Source of the DNA: an uncultured Christensenellaceae bacterium
GTDB lineage: Bacteria > Bacillota_A > Clostridia > Christensenellales > UBA3700
Assembly: GCA_944381335.1 (NCBI GenBank)
Contig: CALWKT010000039.1
Location: forward strand, 4,151-68,150
DNA length: 64,000 nucleotides
Direction of reading: 5' to 3'
Shown here piece after piece: positions 41,669 to 50,480 of this stretch. The number at the start of each line of letters is the position of its first letter. Positions within the stretch are counted from its first letter, which is position 1. Made by a program: the position numbers and the translations under genes. A model generated the notes under the pieces. That model was not told the DNA's origin. It was given only the letters and a program-made list of their open reading frames with translations, and did no database searches.

Positions 41669-42792
41669 CTCTTTCCTTTTGATATTTCGAAATATGTTTC
41701 AGTTAATTTAATAGCGCAATCTATAGTATCAAAACCAGCCTCTTTGATTTGTTTATATCCTTCTTTTCTATCGTAAGACTTTCCGTCATTTGACATTATT
41801 TCTTTTGCCCATTCTTCAGGTAAAGACTTTTTATCAAACGCTTTAATATACTCGCTTATAAATATCTCTTCCGGCAAATCATCATAACACAGACACCTGA
41901 GTCCATTTGCTTGAGCTTCAACCAAAGATATTCCGAAACCTTCGTGTTTCGATGGAAAAATAAAGTAATCAAATGCATTTAATATCTCGTCAACATCATA
42001 CCTTATACCCAAAAACTTTACCTTATCACTGATTCCGTTATCAATAACATATTTCTCCAAAAAAGCCCTGTCTCCACCGTCTCCGACCAATATAAGTTTT
42101 ATATTCTGAGTCGATTTCAATGCAGAGAGTAAGACTTTAACTGCAAATAATTGATTTTTATTCGAATCAAGCCTTCCGACATTTCCTAAAACCAGATCGT
42201 TTTCAACGTTTAATTCTTTCCTCTTTTTTAATCTGAGTTCTTCATTAAAATAGTATTTAGACAAATCTATGGCATTGTAAACCAATCGATATTTCTCACT
42301 TTTTAAGACTTTCTTCCCATATGCGCAAATCGCAGCGAGTTTACTGCACGCGAAACAGTAATCGCATGTCCCCATCAATCCGAGTACAAGCAATTTGTTC
42401 CTAATAGCTTTAATGTAAGAGTCCGACAATTTACTACTATGGCTATGAGAAACGCAAACTATATTTTTATTGCTTTTTCTTGCAGCTTTAAAAATTTGTT
42501 TTGCAACCAATATCTCGTGACAATGAATAATGTCATATTCATTTTTATGCTCAGCAAAAAATTGTTTCATATCTCGAATCGCATTCAAGTATGAAGCAAA
42601 CCCAGGTTTTGTAAAATAATATACTTTCCCTCCGTAAGATTCTATTTCTTTATTATAATTTACACTTACATCCGTAAAAACATAAAAATCAAACTGAACT
42701 TTTGTCTTGTCGATTTTCCTGTAATAATTCATTATAAAATTAGCTATCCCGCTGTTTACGTTTGTAGATGATAAAACGTGTAAAATTCTCAT
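41665..42792 (-). CDS. Family 4 glycosyltransferase
   Basis: A 375-residue GT-B glycosyltransferase of family GT4. The N-terminus MRILHVLSSTNVNSGIANFI has the glycine-poor first loop, LGNVGRLDSNKNQLFAVKVL begins the donor domain, and FPSKHEGFGISLVEAQANGL carries the E-x7-E nucleotide-sugar motif (about 295-314). It is a retaining transferase that acts on a lipid-linked sugar in the cytoplasm. AT-rich, like its neighbours. It is coupled to the downstream polymerase gene by an ATGA overlap. Confidence 0.92.
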   Translation of the reverse strand: MRILHVLSSTNVNSGIANFIMNYYRKIDKTKVQFDFYVFTDVSVNYNKEIESYGGKVYYFTKPGFASYLNAIRDMKQFFAEHKNEYDIIHCHEILVAKQIFKAARKSNKNIVCVSHSHSSKLSDSYIKAIRNKLLVLGLMGTCDYCFACSKLAAICAYGKKVLKSEKYRLVYNAIDLSKYYFNEELRLKKRKELNVENDLVLGNVGRLDSNKNQLFAVKVLLSALKSTQNIKLILVGDGGDRAFLEKYVIDNGISDKVKFLGIRYDVDEILNAFDYFIFPSKHEGFGISLVEAQANGLRCLCYDDLPEEIFISEYIKAFDKKSLPEEWAKEIMSNDGKSYDRKEGYKQIKEAGFDTIDCAIKLTETYFEISKGKR

Positions 42793-42802
42793 TCTCTCCT
42801 CG

Positions 42803-43312
42803 TCATCTGTCTATATCGACCAAATAATTATAATTTTTATCTTTGAGTATATATCTGCACGGCTGCGCAACGACCGTCGTATTGTCAGGCACATCCTTTA
42901 CCACGACCGCCCCGGCGCCTATACGCGCGTTGTTGCCTATTTTGACTCCACCTATAATGCAGGCATTCGCGCCGATAAAAACGTTGTCCCCTATAACCGG
43001 CGAAGCGTTATTGCTTTTGCCTATCGTTACGTTTTGCATGATTTTTGCATCTTTACCGATCCTGGCGGTTGCACAAATAAATATTCCGGATATCCCGTGT
43101 ATTAAAATGGGTCTGCCTGCAAAAACGTCTCTGCCCTCTTCGTTATCAAGTATTCCGATATATGCCGACATTCCTTCCATCCTTATTATGCGCCATCTGT
43201 AATACCATTTTAAAAATTTCACCTTTGTTTTAAAGTATCTTTCTCTGAAGCCAAAATATTTGTCCTCATCGAAACCTCTGGCAATTTTAGCAATTTTTTC
43301 TTTAAGCCCCAT
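42803..43312 (-). CDS. Left-handed beta-helix O-acetyltransferase
   Basis: A 169-residue hexapeptide-repeat acyltransferase resembling the C-terminal half of serine acetyltransferase (CysE/WcaF type). Hexapeptide turns are visible in IGKDAKIMQNVTIGKSN, VIGDNVFIGANACIIGGVKI and IGNNARIGAGAVVVKDVPD. The C-terminal PDNTTVVAQPCRYI is typical. The N-terminal 60 residues are basic and helical and lack the CysE N-domain. In this operon it most likely O-acetylates a sugar of the repeat unit with acetyl-CoA rather than serine. Confidence 0.9.
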   Translation of the reverse strand: MGLKEKIAKIARGFDEDKYFGFRERYFKTKVKFLKWYYRWRIIRMEGMSAYIGILDNEEGRDVFAGRPILIHGISGIFICATARIGKDAKIMQNVTIGKSNNASPVIGDNVFIGANACIIGGVKIGNNARIGAGAVVVKDVPDNTTVVAQPCRYILKDKNYNYLVDIDR

Positions 43313-43353
43313 TATTTCTCCTCCGTTTTTTGTATTATCTGCTTATATTCTAA

Positions 43354-44487
43354 CTATATAAAAAATTCATACGGAAAAGCAGAATTCCATGTCGGTCTCG
43401 TATATTGCAAAACCGCATAATACGCCAAAAGAACCAATATTATCGATATCTTCATAAGCGTACTTAATTTCGGATTAATTTTATTGATATAATTAGACAG
43501 CAACACTATACTTATTATTCCAAGATATATCGCAAATCTTCTGAAAACATATAGACTGAAACTCATTATTGTTACGGCTAAAATAATAAATAAGACCCAA
43601 AGAACAAAATTTCTTTGCTGATTATATCCCAATTTACCATCAACAACCATAAATTTATCTAGCCTATTTAGATTAAGTACGTATGCCGCTAATCCCAGAA
43701 ACACAATACCTCTCATTGTTTCATAAAATACGGTTACTTCTCCGGTTCCTGCGTTCGATCCGTAAAAATAATGCTCATATTGCGGAGCTATAACCCCTAC
43801 TATTTTAGGTAATAATTTCCCAAAAGTAAGAACCGCTACAATTAATAACCCGATTGTCGCAACCGAATTATAATAACGGAAATATTGCGTAAAAGGCAGA
43901 ACAAAGAACAGAACGGCACTGGTGTGAAACAAACACGCTACTGCTATCCATATTAAAGATCTGAATGTTTTCGCATTAATTATTCTGTCTATGGCTATAA
44001 GAATAAACGCCGTTGCGATCTGTTGTCTTATTATATTAATGGTTTCAGAAAATACCATTAAATAAAAAAGTAACAAAACAAAAGAATAATCTTTGCTGTA
44101 CTTCTTAATAAACCAAATAAAAACCGTATAGTAAAAAAATGAGGTAACGATTATTATCCCTTGTGCATCCTTAGTAAACAACCCTACAAATTTATTCAAT
44201 AAAATATATCCTATTTCATATCTTGACGCATGCGAATAATCTGGATTATAGATGATATTATAGAATATATCATGATAGGCTTGTGTATCCGAACCGACGT
44301 TTACCCCTCTGAACATTGCAAGAAACATCATGACCACCATTGCGATGACCATAAACGTTCCTTTATCTTTTTTTTTGTTCAGTTCTGAAACGGTATTGTT
44401 ATTATAAGCAACAGTTTTTATTGACTCCATTTTTTGCAACAACGCCATTATAAAAATAAATACCGTGAACAGGATGAAATCCAACAT
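43354..44487 (-). CDS. EpsG-like polysaccharide polymerase (second copy)
   Basis: A 377-residue membrane protein with about 10 spans, homologous in layout to the product of 40532-41668. Aligned landmarks are RGVNVGSDTQAYHDIFYNII against RSSEVGNDTKEYIRIFNMVI, YEIGYILLNKFVGLFTKDAQ against FEKGYLYLNKFIGLFTHNPQ, and NIIRQQIATAFILIAIDRII against TMIRQQLAIAFVFVAFDRIM. So the two are diverged paralogues. The start is ATG at 44487, 5 bases after the fusion gene ends. Very AT-rich. Confidence 0.88.
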   Translation of the reverse strand: MLDFILFTVFIFIMALLQKMESIKTVAYNNNTVSELNKKKDKGTFMVIAMVVMMFLAMFRGVNVGSDTQAYHDIFYNIIYNPDYSHASRYEIGYILLNKFVGLFTKDAQGIIIVTSFFYYTVFIWFIKKYSKDYSFVLLLFYLMVFSETINIIRQQIATAFILIAIDRIINAKTFRSLIWIAVACLFHTSAVLFFVLPFTQYFRYYNSVATIGLLIVAVLTFGKLLPKIVGVIAPQYEHYFYGSNAGTGEVTVFYETMRGIVFLGLAAYVLNLNRLDKFMVVDGKLGYNQQRNFVLWVLFIILAVTIMSFSLYVFRRFAIYLGIISIVLLSNYINKINPKLSTLMKISIILVLLAYYAVLQYTRPTWNSAFPYEFFI

Positions 44488-44492
44488 CGAGG

Positions 44493-46031
44493 CTAATTTT
44501 CCTTATTTATCACTTCAATTACTTTCAACCACTTCTTAGCCAGCACGTCGTCGTCGTTTTCAAAAGTCGTATTATGCAGTCTGAACACGACGTCGACAAA
44601 CAGCGCTTTGATTATTCTCTCTTTTGTTGAGTATTTTGAGAACAATGAAACCGCCCTTTGCAGATTGTTTTCGATATTGTCCATATCCTCCGTCAGCACG
44701 GTGCCTATGTATCTCGCATATTCTATTTCTTTGACTGCGATATACCCTATCGGATCAATGGCGACGTAGCCGTCTTTGTCTTCGATAAGGTTATATTTAT
44801 GCACGTCGCCGAGGATGAGATATGTCTTATCCTTCCCGAACTCCTCGTCGTATATCCTGACCGCTTCTTTGACGTACTCGTCGATCTGCCTGCCGTAAGC
44901 GAGCGCTTCCGACGTCATGAGCAACTTCCCGTGCAATATGTTGCGGTAATCGTTTTCTCCCTCGTCTCGCGGCAGAAGTTTTTCATTGAGCCTGTCGAAA
45001 AACGCTTCTATCTTCTTCTCGTTTCCAACGGTAAAATCGGCAAAATCCGCCGGACAAGCCTGTTTCATGAGCAAAGCGCAAAACGATCTGTCATAGTCGT
45101 ACAACGGACACATGATCCCCTTGTCCGCATAATCGAGATACACGCCAAGCTCGTGTTCGAATCTTCCGATAAACGGCGGAACTATCTTTACAACGACCTT
45201 GCCCCACTGTGAAGACTCTGTTTTTATGACAATTCCGAAATGCGCGTTTGAGTTAATGGAATAATCGTCGAACTTCCACTTGAATTTCAGATACTCTATG
45301 ATCTGCGGAAGATCGTTTATCCACTGCTCAGCTTCAACTGAATAGTTTTTTCCAAGATATTCTTTCAGCCTTCTGACCTCGAATCTCGCCTTTGTTTCGT
45401 TGAGCCCGAGAAGCTGTTCCGCGAGAAAAAGGTCCTGCTTATACGTTATCTTCAGATTGTCGCTGAAGCCGAAATTGAGATAAGTCTTCATGTCTTCCGG
45501 CAATTGCTGAGCAACTTCCGTAAGCGTGCTTTCGCTGTCAAAATATTTATACAGCGCGTCAAAACGGTACGCCTCGGGGGACTGAAGAAGATAATATCTT
45601 TCTCTTCTGACCTCATGCATATCGTAACATCCGAGGCTGTCGGTAATCTTCTGCGCGGTTAAAACTATGTCGTATTCGTCAAGCTTGTCCATATAATCGT
45701 CGACAAGTTCGGGAGTGACCATAGGGCGAACGGCGTCAAAGATCATTATCTTTTTGCAATCGTAATTTTCACGTATATAATTCAGACCGTTTTTCAGCGT
45801 GATGTTGCGTTCCTCGCCGCCGAGACACACGTCAACGTCGAACTTTTCTTTTATCATTTCCGCATACGGATTGTGAGCGACAACGACGATTTTGTCGATC
45901 TGCCTGCTCTTGCGTATCGCTTCGATGACGTATTGGATTATCATTTTTCCTTTTATCGTGAGGTATTGCTTGGGAACGTTTCCTCCCAGCCTCTTTCCGA
46001 CCCCTCCCGATAAAATCATGGCTACGTTCAT
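44493..46031 (-). CDS. Cytidylyltransferase-kinase fusion (IspD/TarI-like plus APH-like)
   Basis: A 512-residue two-domain protein. Residues about 1-230 are a nucleotidyltransferase of the IspD/TarI type: NVAMILSGGVGKRLGGNVPKQY (CTP loop, shown here as residues 2-23), GGEERNITLKNGLNYI, IFDAVRPMVTPELVDDY. Residues about 255-512 resemble the aminoglycoside/choline kinase (APH) fold: GIVIKTESSQWGKVVVKIV (nucleotide Lys), YLILGDVHKYNLI (catalytic Asp and Asn) and YVAIDPIGYIAVKE (metal Asp). One chain could thus phosphorylate a substrate and then activate it with CTP. It lies one base from licD, which suggests a CDP-choline-like or CDP-polyol donor. The order is reversed from the separate LicA and LicC enzymes. 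Confidence 0.85.
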   Translation of the reverse strand: MNVAMILSGGVGKRLGGNVPKQYLTIKGKMIIQYVIEAIRKSRQIDKIVVVAHNPYAEMIKEKFDVDVCLGGEERNITLKNGLNYIRENYDCKKIMIFDAVRPMVTPELVDDYMDKLDEYDIVLTAQKITDSLGCYDMHEVRRERYYLLQSPEAYRFDALYKYFDSESTLTEVAQQLPEDMKTYLNFGFSDNLKITYKQDLFLAEQLLGLNETKARFEVRRLKEYLGKNYSVEAEQWINDLPQIIEYLKFKWKFDDYSINSNAHFGIVIKTESSQWGKVVVKIVPPFIGRFEHELGVYLDYADKGIMCPLYDYDRSFCALLMKQACPADFADFTVGNEKKIEAFFDRLNEKLLPRDEGENDYRNILHGKLLMTSEALAYGRQIDEYVKEAVRIYDEEFGKDKTYLILGDVHKYNLIEDKDGYVAIDPIGYIAVKEIEYARYIGTVLTEDMDNIENNLQRAVSLFSKYSTKERIIKALFVDVVFRLHNTTFENDDDVLAKKWLKVIEVINKEN

Positions 46032-46032
46032 T

Positions 46033-46845
46033 TCAGTCCTCCAAAGAGTATGCTTCCAGACCGTGCGTAAGCACCTGCTTTTCCGGCGGAGGCGGGGTCA
46101 TGTAATCGCCGTAAAAATCAGTCAGTATCTTATCGTATCCGGAAGGGATATAGTACTGCCTGCCTTCAAAGTCGTGCAGATACCTTACGTCAAGCAATTT
46201 TTTGTCGGTTATTCTTTTATACTGCACCTCGTCAATAAATTCACCGACGTATGCGCTTTCGTTATAATCATACGTGCGCATGATTTTGTTTATCTTTTTC
46301 AGTAGTTTTTTATGCCCACCCATCATAAGCGCAACGTTGTGAAGATTCCATATCGCAAAATTCTTGACGAAAGACACGTTTTCGCGCCATTGCTCTACCA
46401 GAAGACTCAGATTGAGATTAACATAAGGATATATTTTTCTCATGAGTTTTTTCGCTTCTTTTTCGCTGTTACCGAGCGCATCGAGCGGAAAAATATCTAC
46501 GAATATTCCTATATCGACTCCGACATTCGCACCCTTTTCGACAATGAGCGTACCTTTCTTATACAGCTTCGCGTAAGGATACTTATAGTCCTCGTTAAGA
46601 CGATGTTCCAGCAACACATTCTTGCCCTCTTTCGGATAAAGCTCCATAAATCTGTCGTAATCCGGTCTGGGCATGTGAATATCAATGTCGTCATCCCACG
46701 GAATAATGCCGTTATGACGTATTGCGCCAAGCAACGTTCCGCCTGACAGATAATAAATTATCCCGTGTTTTTCGCAGAAATCATGTATGTCATCCATAAC
46801 TTCCACCAAAATCTTTTTAAATTCGTCTATTTCGATTTTTCTCAT
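46033..46845 (-). CDS. LicD-family phosphotransferase
   Basis: A 270-residue LicD-type nucleotidyltransferase-fold enzyme. The metal-binding and active-site region is IIYYLSGGTLLGAIRHNGII followed by PWDDDIDIHMPRPDYDRF (about 29-68), with the GG and the DDDID acidic pair. LicD proteins transfer phosphocholine, or in other clusters different phospho-groups, to cell-surface glycans. The start MRKIEIDEFKK with AAGGAG at good distance is chosen over an upstream TTG. One base separates it from the cytidylyltransferase-kinase fusion, its probable donor-making partner. Confidence 0.93.
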   Translation of the reverse strand: MRKIEIDEFKKILVEVMDDIHDFCEKHGIIYYLSGGTLLGAIRHNGIIPWDDDIDIHMPRPDYDRFMELYPKEGKNVLLEHRLNEDYKYPYAKLYKKGTLIVEKGANVGVDIGIFVDIFPLDALGNSEKEAKKLMRKIYPYVNLNLSLLVEQWRENVSFVKNFAIWNLHNVALMMGGHKKLLKKINKIMRTYDYNESAYVGEFIDEVQYKRITDKKLLDVRYLHDFEGRQYYIPSGYDKILTDFYGDYMTPPPPEKQVLTHGLEAYSLED

Positions 46846-46846
46846 A

Positions 46847-47659
46847 TTAACTCCTTGCAAACGTCTTGAAAAACCACTGCCTTACGCTGTTCGGCATAAG
46901 GACCTGAACGACAAATCTTATCGTTTTGGCTATCAGATAATCAAAATACCCGATGACCTTGTTTTTATACATGAATTTGAAAAGATCGCGTTCGCTTTTG
47001 TAATACTTGTAACCTCCGCGCCTTTGGAAAGTCGCTTCGTTTATCCTTGCAAAAACAAGATTTTCTTCAATGTTCGCAAACTTCGCGCCCGACAAATACA
47101 TCCTGACCCACAGATAACTGTCTTCGTTATAATGCCAGTGCAGATATCCGCCCGCTTTTTCCAGCGCGGATTTCCTGATGAAAACGGTCATATGATTGAA
47201 AGGACATCTTTTTTTCAGATAATCGCAGATGTCTTTATGCTCGCCCGGTACTTTCCTTTCGCTGACGACGTTGTCTTTCGTTCCTATGAATTCGGCGATA
47301 TTGCTTCCCAGAACGTCGACGTCGGGATGAGTTTCGAGAAAAGCGACCTGCTTTGCCATTCTGTCAGGCGCGCATATGTCGTCGCTGTCCATACGCGCAA
47401 TCCATTCGCAGGAACAATGTGCCGTGCCCTCTCTGAGAGCGTTGCCGAGCCCCACGTTCTGTTCCAAAGGAACAAATACGAACAACGGATCGTTGCCGTA
47501 TTCTTTTATCTGCGCGGCAAGTTCTCCGTCCACCGGTCCGTCTATAACGCAGACAATCTCCTCAGGCGCGGGATCCTGAATTTTCAGGCTGTCGATACAT
47601 TCGACAAATTCGTTTTTATCCGTGTTCTTATATACGGACATCAGCACGCTGTATTTCAT
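46847..47659 (-). CDS. Family 2 glycosyltransferase (EpsE/WaaE-like)
   Basis: A 270-residue GT2 enzyme. It begins MKYSVLMSVYKNTDKNEFVE, then EIVCVIDGPVDGELAAQI, GLGNALREGTAHCSCEWIAR and the DXD motif MDSDDICAPDRM (about 91-102). The His/Asp acceptor region HWHYNEDSYLWVRM is typical of this GT2 group. ATG at 47659, behind GAGGTGAAG, is preferred to the GTG six bases upstream that overlaps the priming transferase stop codon. It is the second sugar-adding enzyme of the pathway in gene order. Confidence 0.9.
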   Translation of the reverse strand: MKYSVLMSVYKNTDKNEFVECIDSLKIQDPAPEEIVCVIDGPVDGELAAQIKEYGNDPLFVFVPLEQNVGLGNALREGTAHCSCEWIARMDSDDICAPDRMAKQVAFLETHPDVDVLGSNIAEFIGTKDNVVSERKVPGEHKDICDYLKKRCPFNHMTVFIRKSALEKAGGYLHWHYNEDSYLWVRMYLSGAKFANIEENLVFARINEATFQRRGGYKYYKSERDLFKFMYKNKVIGYFDYLIAKTIRFVVQVLMPNSVRQWFFKTFARS

Positions 47660-47661
47660 CT

Positions 47662-48420
47662 TCACCTCAATATCGCCGCAAAGGTCATGAATATCAGTTT
47701 TATATCGTACCAGAAGCCCATCTTCTGCATGTACTCTATGTTAAGCTCGATTTTCCTGGGCATTATCTCGTTGATATAAGTCGCTTCAGGGTCATCGCTT
47801 TTCGCAAGAACGTCGTTTTCGTCGCGGTAAACGATCGAAGCAAGCTCCGTAATTCCCGGTTTGATTTTCAGAATATTCCTCTGATAATCGCTGTACATCG
47901 CCACGTATTTCGGCACTTCCGGGCGCGGTCCGACAAAACTCATCTGCCCGATAAGCACGTTTATGAGCTGCGGCAGTTCGTCAACTTTTGTCTTTCTGAG
48001 AAACTTGCCGATGCCGGTTATTCTGCTGTCTGCCCCGACGGTGATCTGCATGCCTCTTTTCTCGGCGTCGACTACCATTGTGCGGAATTTGAATATGCGG
48101 AACTCCTTTCCGCCTTTTCCCACTCTGACCTGCCTGAAGAAAACGGGACCTTTTGAAGTCGCTTTTATTATTACGGCGATTATCAGAAAAGGTATCGCAA
48201 GTACGAGCAGCCCCAGCGCGGAAGCCGTGATGTCGAAACAACGTTTGAGAAAAAGCGAAAAACTTTTCTTTTTCAGAAGCGCGTCGAAATCCACCTCCGC
48301 CCTGCCGCTTCCGGCGGTCTCGTCAGTATTATCGATACTGCCGGCGGTTTCAGTCGCGCTGTCTGCCGTGCCGTCGTCTGCAGTTTCTATTGAGACTGTC
48401 TTGTCTTCTTCATTCAACAT
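47662..48420 (-). CDS. Priming undecaprenyl-phosphate sugar transferase
   Basis: A 252-residue bacterial sugar transferase (PglC/EpsL size class with one membrane helix). After an acidic, low-complexity N-terminus of about 45 residues rich in Thr, Asp and Glu come KRCFDITASALGLLVLAIPF (membrane re-entrant helix), GPVFFRQVRVGKGGKEFRIF, KFRTMVVDAE, RKTKVDELPQLINVLIGQMS and FVGPRPEVPKY, the catalytic and phosphosugar-binding motifs. It adds the first sugar phosphate to undecaprenyl phosphate. The acidic leader before the first helix is unusual. It overlaps the aminotransferase gene by 11 bases. Confidence 0.95.
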   Translation of the reverse strand: MLNEEDKTVSIETADDGTADSATETAGSIDNTDETAGSGRAEVDFDALLKKKSFSLFLKRCFDITASALGLLVLAIPFLIIAVIIKATSKGPVFFRQVRVGKGGKEFRIFKFRTMVVDAEKRGMQITVGADSRITGIGKFLRKTKVDELPQLINVLIGQMSFVGPRPEVPKYVAMYSDYQRNILKIKPGITELASIVYRDENDVLAKSDDPEATYINEIMPRKIELNIEYMQKMGFWYDIKLIFMTFAAILR

Positions 48421-49621
48421 CAGTCATTACCTCTCTCACCGATATTTTGAACGTATCTATCACGTATTCCACTTCTTCGTCCGTCAGCAGCGTGTGAAGC
48501 GGGAGCGTTATCTCGTTTTTATATCTTTCGTAAGCCTTGGGATAATCCTTTATGTCAAAACCGAGCGCCTTGTATGCGGTATGCATTGGAAGCGGTTTGT
48601 AATGCACGTTGGTCGCCACCCCTTTCTCCGCCATTCTGACAATTATCGCGTTTCTCTTCTTTTCGTCTATCCCTTTCACTCTGATGAGATAAAGATGTCC
48701 GCTTGAGGAAAAATCGTCGCCGAAATGCACGACCGTCTCGCCGTAGCCTTTGAGCGCGGCGTCATACTTCCCGATTATCTCCCTTCTGCGGGCGAGCAGC
48801 CCTTCGTATCTCCTGAGCTGAGCAAGACCTATCGACGCCATGATGTCCGTCATATTGCACTTCATGCCGCACATTTTGATGTCGTATTCCCATGCCCCGA
48901 GTTGATTTTTCGCCAATGCGTCCTTGCTCTGTCCGTGCAGAGACCACAGCATGAAATCGTGATAGAGTTCGTCGTTGTCCACGCCCTCGATATCCTTCCA
49001 GACAACGGCTCCTCCCTCTGCGGTCGTCAGATTCTTGACCGCATGGAAGCTGAAAGAAGTAAAGTCGGCGTGCATGCCGCTCATTAAACCGTTCTTTTTG
49101 GCACCGAAACTGTGAGCGGCGTCTGCCAGCAACAACACCCTGCCGATCTTTGCCTGCAAATCGTTCGACGGTCTGAACACATCGGATTTTTTTTCAAGTA
49201 TGGCGCGCACTCTGTCATAGTCGCAGATTTTGCCTGCAATATCTACGGGGATGACCGCTTTGGTTTTTTCGTTGATCAGCCCTTCCAGCTTGTCGTAATC
49301 CATCTCATAGCCGTTGTCGGTGACATCACACAGAACGATCTTAGCTCCTACGTGCTCGATAACGCTTGCGCTGGCGGTATAAGTGTACGCACTTGTTATT
49401 ACTTCGTCTCCCTTGCCTATTCCGAATATCCTGAGCACAAGCTCAAGACCTGCGGTGGCAGAATTCAGACAAACCGCTTTCGACGTGCCGCAAAACGCGG
49501 CAATCCTCTTTTCAAATTCTTTGGTTTTGGGCCCTGTCGTAATCCATCCGGATTTCAAAGAATCTGTAACTTCGTCTATTTCCGCCTGAGTAATATCCGG
49601 GGGAGAAAACTTAATATTCAT
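48410..49621 (-). CDS. DegT/DnrJ/EryC1-family aminotransferase (PglE/PseC-like)
   Basis: A 403-residue PLP-dependent sugar aminotransferase. Motifs are SGWITTGPKTKEFEKRIAAF, VCLNSATAGLELVLRIFGIG (PLP phosphate), SAYTYTASASVIEHVGAKIV, LADAAHSFGAK (cofactor Asp) and FTSFSFHAVKNLTTAEGG, with the Schiff-base Lys. It should aminate a 4-keto-6-deoxy nucleotide sugar, as in bacillosamine or related pathways. The matching dehydratase is not in this window. It is the first gene of the operon, behind a consensus-like promoter. Confidence 0.93.
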   Translation of the reverse strand: MNIKFSPPDITQAEIDEVTDSLKSGWITTGPKTKEFEKRIAAFCGTSKAVCLNSATAGLELVLRIFGIGKGDEVITSAYTYTASASVIEHVGAKIVLCDVTDNGYEMDYDKLEGLINEKTKAVIPVDIAGKICDYDRVRAILEKKSDVFRPSNDLQAKIGRVLLLADAAHSFGAKKNGLMSGMHADFTSFSFHAVKNLTTAEGGAVVWKDIEGVDNDELYHDFMLWSLHGQSKDALAKNQLGAWEYDIKMCGMKCNMTDIMASIGLAQLRRYEGLLARRREIIGKYDAALKGYGETVVHFGDDFSSSGHLYLIRVKGIDEKKRNAIIVRMAEKGVATNVHYKPLPMHTAYKALGFDIKDYPKAYERYKNEITLPLHTLLTDEEVEYVIDTFKISVREVMTDVE

Positions 49622-49656
49622 ACCTTACCTTCTTATATTTTATTTTGCCATCTGTA

Positions 49657-49685
49657 ATTATAACACACGATCTATTTATGTGCAA
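49657..49685 (-). promoter_or_regulatory. Promoter of the polysaccharide operon
   Basis: Minus strand TTGCAC, 17 bases, TATAAT. No second strong promoter was seen across the next 13 kb, so the 13 genes to 36243 may form one transcript. Confidence 0.75.
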
Positions 49686-50051
49686 TAAATAAAAAATAAA
49701 TATATATAGCTGACCGTTGTAGCTGTTGACGGATAACGTCGAAATAAGGTCCGATATGCAGGTATTTGATAAAAAAACGCCGGGCGGCAAGCAAAAAACG
49801 GCGCCGGCTTTTTTATTTTTTCACATCTCGTATTTAAAGCACTCAAGAAAAATCAGCCTGAAAAACTACGGCTGTTGCATGCATCGGGCGTGACGGAATC
49901 GCAACGGAAATATAGCAGATAACCTACACGGGTACCTAATTTTTACAAACGCATGACCAGAATAATATGTCTGATGTGAAACACTCGATCTTCTCTGCCT
50001 CGCCGGCAACGGCTCTCACCGAAGCCGTCAGAAAAATCATAATATGAAAAG
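49686..50051. other. Intergenic region with one terminator-like hairpin
   Basis: An AT-rich stretch follows the polysaccharide promoter. At 49771-49820 GCCGG and CCGGC, with A and T runs on the two sides, form a terminator-like element, yet no gene ends here on either strand. No other feature was recognised. Confidence 0.4.
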
Positions 50052-50480
50052 ATGAAACCGATGACGAAGATGAACGTAAACGCGGCTGTTAAAAGCGTTA
50101 ATGCGAGCGACGTATGGCTGACGGCGTACTTAGCGATACAGCTGGTATACATGACGCTCTGCGTATTCCTGCCGTTGCCGGACGGAGACGAAAAGTCTGT
50201 GCTGGACGTGGTCACGCGCACGTCCGCCGCGGTCTTGGCAGGGTATTTTCTGAGCAAAAATTTCGGAGCGCACAAAGCGACGTCCATTTCAGGCGAATCC
50301 TTAAATTCTCCCCGCAGAGCATTGCAGACGAACGTTGCCGGGGTCATAGGGCTGTTTTCTCTGACCACGCTGACCCTCATCCGCTTCGTCGATTCGATCG
50401 CCCTGCCATACAACGTCGTGACACAATTGCGCGATTTCTATCTCGCCGCCATCGCATTCTTAATGGGAACGGGGTATTAG
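50052..50480 (+). CDS. Small integral membrane protein
   Basis: A 142-residue protein with three or four hydrophobic segments: VWLTAYLAIQLVYMTLCVFL (about 21-40), SAAVLAGYFLS, VAGVIGLFSLTTLTLIRFV (about 94-112) and FYLAAIAFLMGTGY. The first residues are Lys-rich and polar. I do not recognise a function. The layout is holin- or accessory-like. The ribosome site is weak (GAAAAG). It is convergent with the small gene at 50477, overlapping its end by 4 bases. Confidence 0.6.
   Translation: MKPMTKMNVNAAVKSVNASDVWLTAYLAIQLVYMTLCVFLPLPDGDEKSVLDVVTRTSAAVLAGYFLSKNFGAHKATSISGESLNSPRRALQTNVAGVIGLFSLTTLTLIRFVDSIALPYNVVTQLRDFYLAAIAFLMGTGY

Noticed and set aside
49771..49820. Terminator of an unseen gene
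   Set aside because: The hairpin with A/T runs is real, but no gene or promoter leading to it was found, so no RNA gene is claimed.
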